NCBI GenBank assembly: GCA_015501605.1
Contig: JADNRZ010000007.1
Location: forward strand, 868,001-932,000
From: Panaeolus papilionaceus
Taxonomy: Eukaryota; Basidiomycota; Agaricomycetes; Agaricales
Length of the DNA stretch: 64,000 nt
Direction: 5' to 3'
This document shows, one piece after another, positions 48,662-60,215 of the stretch (the first letter of the stretch is position 1; the number at the start of each line of letters is the position of its first letter). The translations under genes and the position numbers were made by a program. The notes beneath the pieces are model-generated. The model did no database searches. It had not been told where the DNA came from and was given only the letters and a program-made list of their open reading frames with translations.

Positions 48662-50675
48662 CTAAGACGAGGTGAGGGTGACGTTGGCAGAGGGATAATA
48701 CAGAACACCGTCAGCCCAGTAAAGAAGATCAATGGGGGCCCCATTGCTTTTAAGACCATTATCAAGTGCTGTCCAGTATCTGAAGCACTCGGTGTCTGCG
48801 CCTGCCACTATTCCTGAAGCCGCGATTCTAAAAGTAGATGCAACATTTGGTTAGCATGTTCTAAATGCAAAACCGAAAGTTTGAATGAATGGATTTACCT
48901 AAACTCTCCGAGGCGCCCTGTGCTCCAGAGGGGAATTGGGATCGAGGTAGCGTTAGGTCCTCGCACCTGTTGGCCCATAAAGTTGACGATGTCCATCCCA
49001 TCCACAACCAGGGATTCTAGGAACAGGCTTTCTCCACTGGCGATAACGTTGACTGTACTGTTGGAGCCGCTCCATGATCCTGCATAGAGCTTTGCAAGAG
49101 CGGTGCTTTGGAGCTGTTGAAACGCAGGATGAATAGCTTCAATGACTTTGGCTGTGACGTCGTGCGCTTGCTTATAAACACCAGTAAGGAGCAGTATTAC
49201 GCCGTAAGAGTAGTCCGGAATAACAGAGAAATCAGTGTGATAAGATGTATGATCCCCAGCTGTCGAGTGACGTCAATCGTGAACACTAGCGCTAAAAATC
49301 ATAAACATACCTTTTCCATAGACCGGAGTGTTGGATACAGAGTGGATCTCCCATGGAGCACCCACTCCTTCAACATTGTCGCCCCAGACATGCAAGGGTC
49401 GTAGCCATTCTCGGACGGCCCTCTTTGGGATAATTCCACCCTTCCCGGACGGATTTATGAGCGTTTGCATCAAAAATTCCAAGTCTGCCAGTGAGCTATA
49501 CTGCCCTCCAGCCGGGTCGGCTACATCAGAAGCAGCAATGTCTGCCTCTATCGGAACGGCCGATGAAACGGCGATCCTGTTGCGGACGCTTTCGTCTGAG
49601 GGTAGGCGGAAAAAGCTTGCGTTGAAGCCTAATGGGTCGAAGATGTCACGCTTCAGTAGATCTTTGTGTGACGTTGGCTCCGTTGAGGCATCTGCGCTGG
49701 CTTTGATGTTTGCTGCTACGTTCGCCACACCGAGAAGGCTTGTACCAGCGTTGGAATACACGGGGTATGTATAGATTCTATCAACCAATGGAACACTGGC
49801 AGTTTCATTGAGAAGCTGGTCAAGGTCCTTGGCACCCAAAGGCACGCTGACACCATTCAACGCAGTTGTGGGCCATTTGGGTAAGCTGGCTTTGGGCAGA
49901 TCTCTGCTCAGTCCTAATTTTTTATACCGAACGCGTCAGAACACATGGTTGAGTAAAATGATGTAGGGAGTATTACCTGACATATGGCTTGCCAGTGCGC
50001 GCAGCGTAATTCGAGGCATTTCATCGTCGACATTCCCTTGGCCTCCACTGAATCTGGCTGCCCAACCACCAGCTGGTGGGTTAAAGTCGGGGATGTACTT
50101 TTGCACAGGATCATCCCTATTAAAAACAATTAGCTACAGGGCCGGTCATAAAGGTTCCTGAAACGTACCAGTTCAAGACACCTTTTTCTCGCAAAACCAA
50201 TGTCTCTAAGACAGTAAACATTTTTGAGATACTGGCAATTCGATATATGCTGTCCCTGTCAATTGACCCCTGCTTTGAAACATCGGTTTCGTTGGCTCGC
50301 AGAATGCCATAACCCTTTTCGAACAAGACACCGTCTGGTCCGACAAGGGCAAAGGCTATACTGTCAACAGTCGGTTCTTGGACGACCTGGGCAAGGATTT
50401 CGTCCGCTTTGTCTGTGACGCTTTTTATGGCCTCATCATCGCGACTGACAGGGTGGTATGCAAGAATATGGGTAGAAGGTGGAGGACACCTGGGCGTCGA
50501 AGGACTGGCTGAGGGTGGAGGTGATTGCTAGTTCATCCAAAAAAACAACTGGTGTTAGAAACGTTACGAAAGAACGTTGATAAGGATGACTTACGCGCAC
50601 AGCTGGCGGGTCGAAGGCCAATGAGCCACAATTGGCAAAAGCGAGAGCGAGTAAGAGAGTCGAAATTCGTAGCAT
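48662..50675 (-). CDS. secreted beta-lactamase-fold serine hydrolase, copy B
   Basis: Exons 50675-50595, 50527-50169, 50116-49977, 49913-49311, 49259-48899, 48827-48662; about 569 residues. The signal peptide is MLRISTLLLALAFANCGSLA. The same domain order as copy A: VGPDGVLFEKGYG, the nucleophile motif Ser126-x-x-Lys129 in YRIASISKMFT, DDPVQKYIPDF, ITLRALASHMSG, the Y-S-N motif in PVYSNAGTSLLG, DIFDPLGFNASFF, GAPWEI and the C-terminal block GIVAGADTECFRYW...APIDLLYWADGVLYYP. All catalytic residues are present, so both copies look functional. Paralogy to copy A is evident over the entire length, but the sequences differ at roughly half the positions, so the duplication is not recent. Confidence 0.9.
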
Positions 50676-51855
50676 GTCTATAAGATGAATGGAAGGTTGT
50701 TGAGGGCACTCTACTTTATACCGACGAGCAGAGTCCGGCGCAGTAAGGAATGCTCCACATGTTGTCCCTTAGCATACAGGGACGCAATTTGGCAACATGA
50801 CCGTCTAGCCCGGAAGAATCCAGTGTAATATATTAGCTGATGGCCAACGAGAATTTTGGCTGTTTCCAAAGCTACACAAAGCGCTCTGGGAGCTTGGATT
50901 TGGCAGAAAGGTTTCAGACTCGCGGTTTTAAAGGCAGTGTACACCGTTTACTGAACGCGAAAGGACTCTGTCGAGCCGTTAGATTCCGGACCAGTGTCGT
51001 CTTCGTGATGGGCTTGGATCAAGGAAGACGCCCGCTTGTTCACATAAGGCTGTAGAGTACACGTCCAATCTAACGCATAGTATAACTTGCGGGCACAGTC
51101 AGCGCGACCAGGCGGACATAGGGATCAGTCGAAAACGGCCACAGCAGCAAAGCAGTACCGCTTTTATGGGCAAGTAGCGCCGATGAACGTGCAGATCATA
51201 AGTTTTCGCGTCGATCAGTGAGAGGACGGTGAGAGGACTCCGCTGACAGGCTGCGGACATTGACAATCCCCTCTTGAAACGTCGCTCTCGGTGTGATACA
51301 TTATGTGACCCCTGGAGTCAACTCTGAGCGTTTTTCATTGTTGGTGGCCATTTTTTCCCGTTGCCAGCTGGAAGTTAACGCCCCATTACTTTTAGTAAAG
51401 GTAGGGTTGTACTGATTGGTGGTTGGTACTTATGGATATAGGAATTGTTAGCAAGAAGAGTTGAAGCAGGCGAAAAACACAACATCGCCACCAATTCTCA
51501 TGGTCCCAAAATGGCAGTGCAGTCTGGGCGTCTCGGTGAGTCGTCCACATCGACAGGTTCTAAGTACGTTCTTCCTTGGTGGTTGTCATATTCCCACTTC
51601 TTCTGGACTCTGGAAAACATACGGATAGTCCAAACTAGTCCACCAAAGCGATGATGGATATGCTGTAACATGTTCCTCTTGCACAACGTCAAATCCTTGT
51701 GTGGACAAAAGTCTCCAACCAAGTACACCACCAGCATAAAAGCCACAATCATACAAAAGAAACGTGAATTAATACAAAGCTACCTCAGCGATCACATATG
51801 CTACACACAGTCTATCATACAGAACACAGCTTCTAATATCATGCACTAAACACCA
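50676..51855. other. intergenic, no supported gene
   Basis: Promoter of hydrolase copy B and 3' flank of the sorting-nexin gene. A minus-strand frame at 51498-51752 (84 codons, basic) overlaps other short open frames in a way that could be a gene remnant, but no domain is recognisable. Confidence 0.4.
50714..50720 (-). promoter_or_regulatory. TATA box of hydrolase copy B
   Basis: TATAAAG on the minus strand, 39-45 nt upstream of the ATG at 50675, in the same context (GGTATAAA) as the TATA box of copy A. Confidence 0.5.
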
Positions 51856-54606
51856 TCACCAGAACTTACCAAACATACTCGTACCTCTCTCACCTAGGAA
51901 CATTCCGACCCCCTCCTGGATCGCAACACTAACAGGTCTCATAGGAGCAGAATCAAAGACATGCGGGCAAGGTTGAGGAAGTGGCTTCAAGGCAAGGTTT
52001 CCTTGTGGGGCAACAACAGTTGAACCCGACGTCGAGATCATGAGGTGATGTGCAGACCCTCCTTCTAAAAGGTCCTTTTCGTATATCGATGCCTGTCGAG
52101 GAGTCGCTGCTAGTTCCATGTATTGCGGGTTGTCATATTGTGCCCTTGCAGCTTTTAGACGTGTCAGGACCTACAAGGGGTGCTGTAAGCGTTGGTGTTT
52201 GTGGGGAGGCTCTTGAAGAACTAACCTGCTCATAGAATGCAATTTCTCCATCGAGGTGATCAACGACCGTCGTCTTCAGATCTTCCGTTTTTTGCGCATG
52301 GTATATGTCCATCTCGGCTATCGTCACATTCAACACTGTCTCACAACGAGCTACCAAATCGCTATCCACCTAACAAATCGTCAATTTTTGGGCCCAACCT
52401 TCAGAGCTGTGAGTCTAACCGGGTTCCCTGAATTTTGGGTCTCGATAGCCTCTCGATATCGGTTTAATGTGGATTTGTGAGTCGTTGTGACGCCCTGTAA
52501 ATCAAAATCAATACACGTCGTCGGCATATATGATTAAACTTGGCGGGAGCTTACCTCGTACAAAGACGATGGGTGGGCCATTAACTTGAGAGATTCATGG
52601 GTTGCAAGTTGCGTCCTTCGTGCCTAAAGTCGTGTCAACAACAAGGTTAAGCCGGTATGGAGATGCTTGACTTACATGTCCGTCATACAGATTGGCAACT
52701 GTTTGCAACGTTTCACTTGTTTTCTGAACTGCTTTAGATAGGCTCAAACATTCTGAAATCCTGTTAGGCAGGCTGAACCCCAGAATGATTCCAAGAACGC
52801 ACCAGGACAGTCATCCCTCCAGCACCACGCTCCTTCATTGTTGGTCAGGCCTTTCAGGTCTGATTTTCTTGCCTTGTTAGAACTCAGGTCGGCGTCCTCC
52901 TCGTCTATGGCTCCAGTTGAACCTGAAGTCTCCGTATGCTTCGAAGTAATGAGACCAAGGAGTGTATAAGATAGCAGTCTCTCTGCCTTCGACAGTTCTG
53001 TGGACGAATATGAACATTTGAAAAAATGTTGGAAAAGTACTGAGGACCCACCAACTCTGGCTTCTCTGACTTTGCCGAACACACTCCTCAACGCCTGTAC
53101 ACCTTTACCAACTGCGCGGGTATGATTTTGAAAAGAGTGTAGTGCGCTGGTGGAATCCTCTAGGTCGACATTGAAGGCTGGGTGGAATATACGAGTGTAA
53201 AAAGCGGCTCCAGCAGCAGGAGCAGATAAATGCTGAGGAAGCAGTCGATTCCATTCCTGTCGTGCCAATGTTTAGCGAACAATGAAACGCGAGGAAGAAA
53301 TCGGAAAGGATGTACACTGTCGCTTTCACAGCTCAAGAAAAATATCACAACCTCTGCATACCGGACCACTGGATGTCGGATGATTTTGTTAAGGTATCGC
53401 TCCAAGTCGCCCCGTCTAGCTTCAACAAAGTCCTCGTTAAATCGACCAGCATATTGTTTCTCTGGCAAGGGTGGTAACGCAATCCCTGGCAGTCGACGCG
53501 ACAGAACGGTATGCAGCATAACAAAATGAGAAAACCGTCGTTGCACCGTAATGCGCGTGGCAGCCTCTCCTTCTTTCGTTAATGCAGTTGGGGATGGTGG
53601 GTGAATATCATCTGGGTCAGGAACCTCAACCCAATCTGCAGGTGGATTGTTGGCAGGAGCAGGAAATAATGATGTCACATTATACATAGTGTACGCGCCA
53701 GAGATACCTGATGTCCGTTTAGAGGGAGAATGAACCAGAGCGTGAAAGGGAGGCGTTTTTTGTTTCCATGTTGGACCAACCCGGCCTGCTTCCACAAAGT
53801 GACGATCTGCCTCTCCCAAACCAAGCAGAGCAAGTTGTCGACGCTGTTCTTCGACGATGGGCAGCATCGATGCAGAAGTGTCCTCTTTTGCATGGCCTGG
53901 GGGTTTGATCGGCTCAGGGTCTGAGGATTCTGGTGGTCCATTAAGTAGAAACGCTTCTGCGCCACTAGTAACAAAGCTAGAGAAACGGTTCAGAGTCTTG
54001 CCTCCCAATAAGCTATGCCTGAAACTTGGGAATGATGGGAGCCAATCGCCCGTGTTCTGGGGAATGATGTTAATTTGTGATGTCCGAGGTGATGGTTTGG
54101 GAGTTATCGAGGATGATGAAGGTTCTCTGGATTTGACGAAATCTGCTGTAAGCTATTCCCTGTGATCAATGGATCGAACTGTGACGGATAAATGAACGTA
54201 CGGTATAATATGTCTGAGGTAATAAACCAATTTCGCCTGTTGAGTCCATCATCAAACTCCAACCTTCACCGACATCCTCCTTGACCAACTCCAAATCGTC
54301 TCCGGCCTTGACTGAAAGCTCGCGGAACTCCGGCTTTCCCTCAAAGTCATACAAGGCTCGAGCTGGTCGCGTAGGTTCTTGAACCTCGTTACCACTGTCT
54401 TCATCAGATATACGGTGTGGCAGATTTGATTCCGAGTAAAATCGCCTGTTACGTGCTTTGGATGCGGCGGTGTCCGTTGATTCATCTCCAGATAGGCTTT
54501 CAGTCCAAGCAGCAGATGTGTTAATTCCAGCATCGAAATCAGATGTTGGTCTATGTGCAGCAGCCAAAGGAGAAGGACCAAGCCTAGATCGAGGTAGGGT
54601 TGCCAT
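51856..54606 (-). CDS. SH3-PX-BAR sorting nexin (SNX9-like)
   Basis: Exons 54606-54202, 54152-53316, 53256-53052, 52997-52803, 52752-52676, 52623-52555, 52494-52420, 52369-52226, 52170-51856; about 773 residues, phase-consistent. Order: disordered N-terminus; SH3 domain near residues 82-135 (ARALYDFEGKPEFRELSVKAGDDLELV...GWSLMM...GEIGLLPQTY); linker; PX domain near 280-410 (ITVQRRFSHFVMLHTVLSRRLPG, LPPLPEKQYAGRFNEDFVEARRGDLERYL, HPVV), which binds phosphoinositides; then a helical BAR-type region (SAFHS... ALRSVFGKVREARVELSKAERL; SKAVQKTSETLQTVANLYDGHARRTQLATHESL; LARCETVLNVTIAEMDIYHAQKTEDL). The family acts in membrane remodelling during endocytosis and recycling. The first ATG of the open frame is 132 nt upstream (54738), but the shorter start gives the usual layout. 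Confidence 0.9.
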
Positions 54607-56928
54607 TAGAGCGAACAGATATCGTATATCAAGAGCATAAGCTGAAAGACAAATGTCTTTAGCCAAGCTGTCAGTTGTCCAAGGAAGTCCAGAAACGGCA
54701 AGTACCGCAGAAACATAGGGGCGACGCGTCTTTCCCACATCTGCCCTTGTTCAATTTTTGAGCGCTCGCAATCGCACTCTCACCTTCGACTACCCATCAC
54801 AGAAGGTTGCCTTGAGTGATGACCACTTGTGCACATACCCTTTGACCATACTGACACGAGGACTGGTACTAATGTAACTGGATTAATGGCTATACTATCT
54901 AGATTTCTACTCCACAAACAATCCAACCAGCAGCACCAGAAAGCTACCTTGAATCATTATTGGTCCCTCAGCTAAGCTCAGGCACTTTGCTTGGAATCTA
55001 GCGCCTATAATTTTCCAAAGGCCAGCTCAGTGCTACTACACTCGATTTTCTGAGGGATTGTACTTGTGTATCAGCACATCGGACCGCTCCTTATCACTAT
55101 CAGGGACCTACTTCTGCGCTGCCCTGCACCAACGATGCACATTAGTTCTTGTGCTAATGGTGGCTGAGGGAGATCTACATCACCCCTCTCTTTCCTACGG
55201 CAATATCTCGGACTCATGCATTTCGTCGAGCAAGAAAGCTCTTTTCGTCAACCCACCCATCCCAGCATACTTTCTATGATTATGGTCGTCAAATTGAAAC
55301 CAATCCTGTCTGGGTCATTGTGTAACGTTTTTACGACGGAATCGTGCACAGGATCTGTAAAGGTTTGTCACTATTTGAATGGCTTTTGCGCAAGGTAGAC
55401 ATTTATCATCAACTTTAAAGTGCAGATGCTGACGCTGCGCTTTAGTTCTGACAACTGACGAGATCCATAATCTCATCCAACGAACATAGAACCTGTTGTA
55501 ACCTAGCCAACCTGTCACAACTACTCCTACAACGCCCGGACAAACATATCGCTCTCCCAATTTCTCCGTAATGCTTTGTCGGGATATTCGCAACGGCATT
55601 TCAATTCATAAAAAGGCGAGAGATGTGTCAGCACTCTCAAACAACATCAACTAACTCGGTGTTGGTCCCCGAACATTAGATCCTCTGTCATGCCGCAATG
55701 ATTTACGTCCTTTATGAACCACGCAAGCTAGTTGTCAGATACACTCCTACAACCTTGCGAGCGGCCTCTCGACACAGCGATGCGTACAGCATGGTACATT
55801 CATGCTAAGAGCATAACAAGCATCAGAGCCGGGTAACTGAGAATCGTGTTTCACACTGATAAGTGCTTTCATTCACCATTTCCTTCATAACAACACCATC
55901 ACGTCGCCGAAACGCAACATCACCGTCATCAACACGAGGACTGCAGATACCGTTGCGGAAGTCAATCGCCCAAAAGGAGCCTTTTCAGACGGATGAAACT
56001 GACAAAAGGCGTCGGAACTGATTGATCACCCTCGAGCGACACCGAGTAGAGTGATCCGGAAGAAGGGTTTGACCTGCATTGCCACCAGTACTTCTGCCTG
56101 TAGGGAATCCTTGGATAGCAGTTGAACCACAAAGAAACCTAGCGATTATGATCGACACGTTCGGTTATTGATACGATTCCTGTCTGCTTACAATCTCGCA
56201 GCTCGCTTGTCTGTGTCGGATTTGCAAATTTATCTTACCAATGATTTGCATTTTGGTATCTTGGTACCTCTGTCGTGCTAACTTAGGAAGCACAAAGCAA
56301 GAATAGTGAAGGTCCTTGGAGATTTTACGTTGAAGCCAGAGGGTGATGGGGGATTTTTTGTAAAGGGGAGAGCATTGAGAACATTTCGGGCTTCAGGGAG
56401 GGGTTAGCAGGTAAAATCGAGCATGCTGCTGTTGATTGTCCGCTTCATGAGTCGCTTTTTGTTCGCACACCGGTGCAAAAGCTAAAAACCACCATCTAGA
56501 CAACCTCGTCGGCTCTATAGGAGTCAAAAACGTAGCCGGCAGCATGCCCTCTGACCAGAGACCGAGCATGACGATTGTTCGCTTAGATAGTGGCGTCCAA
56601 AGCTTTGTAAACGAGGTTTTCCGACTGAATGATGATTCATGATATGTGGTATTGGTCACCAAATCTCCCATGATAATAATCACTAAGTTATTTACAAGTT
56701 AATACATTCAATTGTTAGAAACGAAACCGAAAATATTGTCAAGATGCTCTACAACCACAATGAAAATGAGAAGGAAATACCACAGCTAATCCAAGCGGGA
56801 TAACAACAGAAAACGATATGCTGGTGTGCACGATTGAGACAACAGGGATTAGCAACCAACCGAATAGTTAGACTGAGATAGGGGTTGTGGGTGAAAAAAT
56901 GTAGGTAGGGGTGTCATGGTTATATCGT
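54607..56928. other. 2.3-kb gap, no gene seen
   Basis: Upstream of the sorting-nexin gene and downstream of the Q-rich gene. Only short shadow frames (for example 55315-55599 on -, 56393-56683 on -). No spliced protein could be assembled. Confidence 0.4.
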
Positions 56929-58106
56929 CTACTGATAGGGCTGAGGCCAATTTGGCAACCCTTGGAATGACGCATTTGTGGCTTCACGAACGCGTCTCTT
57001 GCTGGATGCGTCGCCAGATTGTCTGTAGTTCTGGAAGACCTCCTGCATCTGGAACGCCGATGCCGCGACCGTGTCTATCAAAGTCAAAGTTAGACTCATG
57101 GATCAACTCCGGATGATGCATGAGCGCAACTCACCAAAGTTGGACTCTGCGTCTTTGAAAAGCTGATGGGGAATTGCATGTAAGGAAACCGGGAAGGCCG
57201 AATCGGAGATGTGAGACTCACAGCTTGTAATCTGGCCACTTCAGCTTGTACTTGAGGGGCATAATAACCAGCGTATTGTAATTGAACCTGTGCTTCCCTA
57301 ACCTTGCGATCAAGCTCATCTTTACGTCCTTCCCAAGATCTCTTGAGACTCTCGAAAGCACCAAGGAGTTGCCTCCAGGACAAAGCGTTCCAGGCCTCGA
57401 TCTCAGCCTTGTGAGTGCGGAGGTACTCACGCGGATGAGGTTCCCCGCTCGCAGAATACGCAGTTGGGCCTGTCTGATGAGAAACCTGGCTCCCACCCAT
57501 TCCAGTCATTCCTCCGTAGCTGCCTGCGGCCCCCATTTGAGCACCGTATCCGGAGGAGGCAGTGTTACTAGCTTGAACGGAAGTTGACGAATCGCCCCAT
57601 CCCTGTCCGATGGCCGAATATGGATCAAACTGCGCAACGTATGAGGGGCTCTGGAGCTGTTGCTGGACTGGGTTGTAACCCGTGGTTGGTTGTTGCTGTT
57701 GTTGACCAGCCAAGTAACTATAACTAGACCCATTGACATTTGCGGCGAGCTGTTGGCCAAATGCACTACTGGGTTGGAAGTGATGTGGGGTTTGAGGCTG
57801 TTGTACTCTATAGCCAGTCGGTGCATAGCCAGTGCTCATCCCCTGCTGTTGCATTCCATACCCATTCCCTTGATACTGCTGCTGTTGCTGAGGGTACTGA
57901 GCTTGCTGGTACATGCCTGCGGGTTGACCCATCTGCCCTTGCTGTGAATAACCACCATTCATGGTAGAGCCGCCATTCCAGGAACCTTGAGACTGCTGAT
58001 TGAAGCCAGATGCTCCAGATATGTCAGGAAATCGATTGGCTGCACTATCTGCCACAAAAGGGTTGTTGGTTAACGGTGGGCTTGAGGTGCCATATCCTGC
58101 ATACAT
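56929..58106 (-). CDS. Q/G/Y-rich protein with conserved C-terminal coiled coil
   Basis: Exons 58106-57222, 57162-57135 (28 nt), 57074-56929; about 352 residues. I do not recognise a named family. The N-terminal 210 residues are prion-like: Gln, Gly, Tyr, Ser and Asn rich with several polyQ runs. The C-terminal third is highly structured: HPREYLRTHKAEIEAWNALS, WRQLLGAFESLKRSWEGRKD, ELDRKVREAQVQLQYAGYY, then VARLQALFKDAESNFDTVAA and FQMQEVFQNYRQSGDASSKR, a predicted two-part coiled coil. The 28-nt exon keeps the heptad pattern, supporting the splicing. It could be an RNA-binding or condensate scaffold protein by composition only. The start at 58106 is the first Met after an in-frame non-conserved stretch. 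Confidence 0.75.
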
Positions 58107-58504
58107 GGATGGGTAGGGAATAGATGGTAGGTGTGTTATAGAGGCGAAAGGAGAGGAGTTCGGAAAGCAGTTTCTTAATATTATGTCACTGCAGGGTGTT
58201 ATATCAATCACGTGGAGACAGACACTTTCAGTCAATTGGAGTAAAATCCAGAAAGTAATCGTAATATTATGTAGGCTACAGACACATAAAATACAGCCTC
58301 GTTGAGCTAAATAGATGTAAAATGCAGGAGCAAGACAGATTGTGATTGATTTTGGGAATCGAATGAGAGTAAGAGGGAAAAGAAATGCGATGAACGTGGT
58401 GTTGGAGAGAAAGGCATTCTAAGTATGGTAAATTGGGATGGTCTTCGTTATCGATGTCTACATGTCTGCTGACGTTGACACCATGCATGCATCTGATGGT
58501 CGTA
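58107..58504. other. intergenic, no gene seen
   Basis: Promoter of the Q-rich gene and 3' flank of the membrane-protein gene; no other feature. Confidence 0.5.
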
Positions 58505-59300
58505 CTATAATTTCGTTTTTCGAGTGACGCGAGGAACAGGAATGAGGCCAAGGATGCCAAATGTGAGGGCATAAAACGCAGACACTGTAAACAAAGATGT
58601 GAGACAGACAGAGCGAAAAGGTGTTGTGTGCCAGATAGTACGAACCACCAATGGTGCCTTTAATATATCCGAGATTTGAAAATTGGCCCATAGTGCTAAC
58701 TGATAGCAACCAACCAAAGACGATGGATCCGGTCAAGATCTACGTGTCCAGGTCAACGAGTTTTTCCTAGATGCAGTTGAGTGCAAGGGGAAACGTACGG
58801 GTATTACTGAGGACAGTACTCCAGAGTCTCTCCAAGTCTGATACTAAATTGGTGTAAAGTGACCTCATTCAGAGGAGGATGAAGCATAGATGAGTGCAAC
58901 GTACGTTGGGCTCCTCCCCAGTGAGCCATGGAATTAATAGCACGTAGATGAAAAGGCCGACAGTTGTAATGCCCAAGCCTGAAGAAGCCAACGCTGCTGT
59001 CCTATAACAATGGTTAGAACGGACGCGGGGTAAGGGTGTTGCCCTGGGCCTCAATTAAATGCCATCTACTTACTGTGCCCAAGAGCCTCCATTTCCCTGT
59101 AGAATATCCCAGAAGTTGTTGAGTGTCCCCAGATAGTAGGTTATAGCCCAGCCAGGTAGAACAAGTTTAAGCTGGCGAATGGTATGCGTTGTCCAAGGTA
59201 CAGGTTTCCGTTTTATTGATGTTGAACTTGAGCGATGGGCTGAGCTCCCTGCAAGTGATGATAATGATGATGATTGAAAGGAAGACGTGGATTCAGACAT
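58505..59300 (-). CDS. small four-helix membrane protein, conserved type
   Basis: Exons 59300-59074, 59001-58905, 58843-58799, 58739-58646, 58584-58505; about 180 residues. A Ser-rich N-terminus with a basic patch (SIKRKPVPW) precedes four hydrophobic helices: LVLPGWAITYYLGTLNNFW, then LGITTVGLFIYVLLIPWLTG, then ILTGSIVFGWLLSVSTMGQF, then FYALTFGILGLIPVP. It ends with a basic tail (RVTRKTKL) that could act as an ER-retention type signal. No named family recognised; the compact exon structure and the helical periodicity make it a credible gene. Confidence 0.78.
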
Positions 59301-60215
59301 GAAAGAGATAAAACAATAGTAAGTAGTTCAGGGAAAGGAATAAGAGGACGTCCGTAGACGAACTTGGGTGTTTCGAGGATGACAGCATTTTATCACATGA
59401 AACTTGGCTCAATCCCACGTGCATATCCCCACAACACTCCCTTCCCCAACTCGTAAATTTATTCATCCCGCGGATCCTCCGTTTGTATTACATCTACTCA
59501 TCCAAAGGTATTCAAAGTAATGCATAACTGTGGTTGGAGACCCATAACCCTTATAGTCTCCCAAAAATTACTGATAATTCAACTCGGATTTTGAATCACC
59601 ATTGCACGCTGGTCTCGAACCTATCTCGACCTCGTTGAGCGTTCATTTGGGCAAGTTCCAGTAAATTACTCAAGGATGAGTCGCTGATATCGGCATTAAC
59701 GTTGTTTTGTATATCCACCAGTTATCACTGGGAACATCTCCGCGGTGGATTATGGTGGATACACCCCAGGTTCTTATGACATTTGTGAATGCCTGTCAAG
59801 TCTTGGTCTGGTATGTATTGAAAGAATCATGATCCCCAACAAAGGCTGTCTCGCTTCGGACACATTGATACCTCAACGTTTTGTTGCAACAGATATATAA
59901 TTATCTTTCTAAATAAATAACCCCGACTCGAGGAGATATATAAACGGTGACAGTTTGTTTCATTAGGGGTTTCTAAGCCACCCTAACCGCCGTAATTTTT
60001 GCCTTGGCCGATGGACAGTAGTAACAGGGATGGCTTTGAGAACTCGATATCTAAACGTGTAAGCAGTCATTTATGGCAGTTCGTTCGCTTATATACAGAA
60101 CGTAAGTACACGCTTAAGCAATGCAGATAAGCAGATATTCAGACAGGAGATGAAGATCATGGGAAGATGAACACGGTCCACGGCTTTCTGTTTCACAACT
60201 ATGTACACAGTACTT
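59301..60215. other. intergenic, no gene seen
   Basis: Upstream of the four-helix protein gene and downstream of the monooxygenase. Only short non-coding frames; AT-rich near 59.9 kb. Confidence 0.5.
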
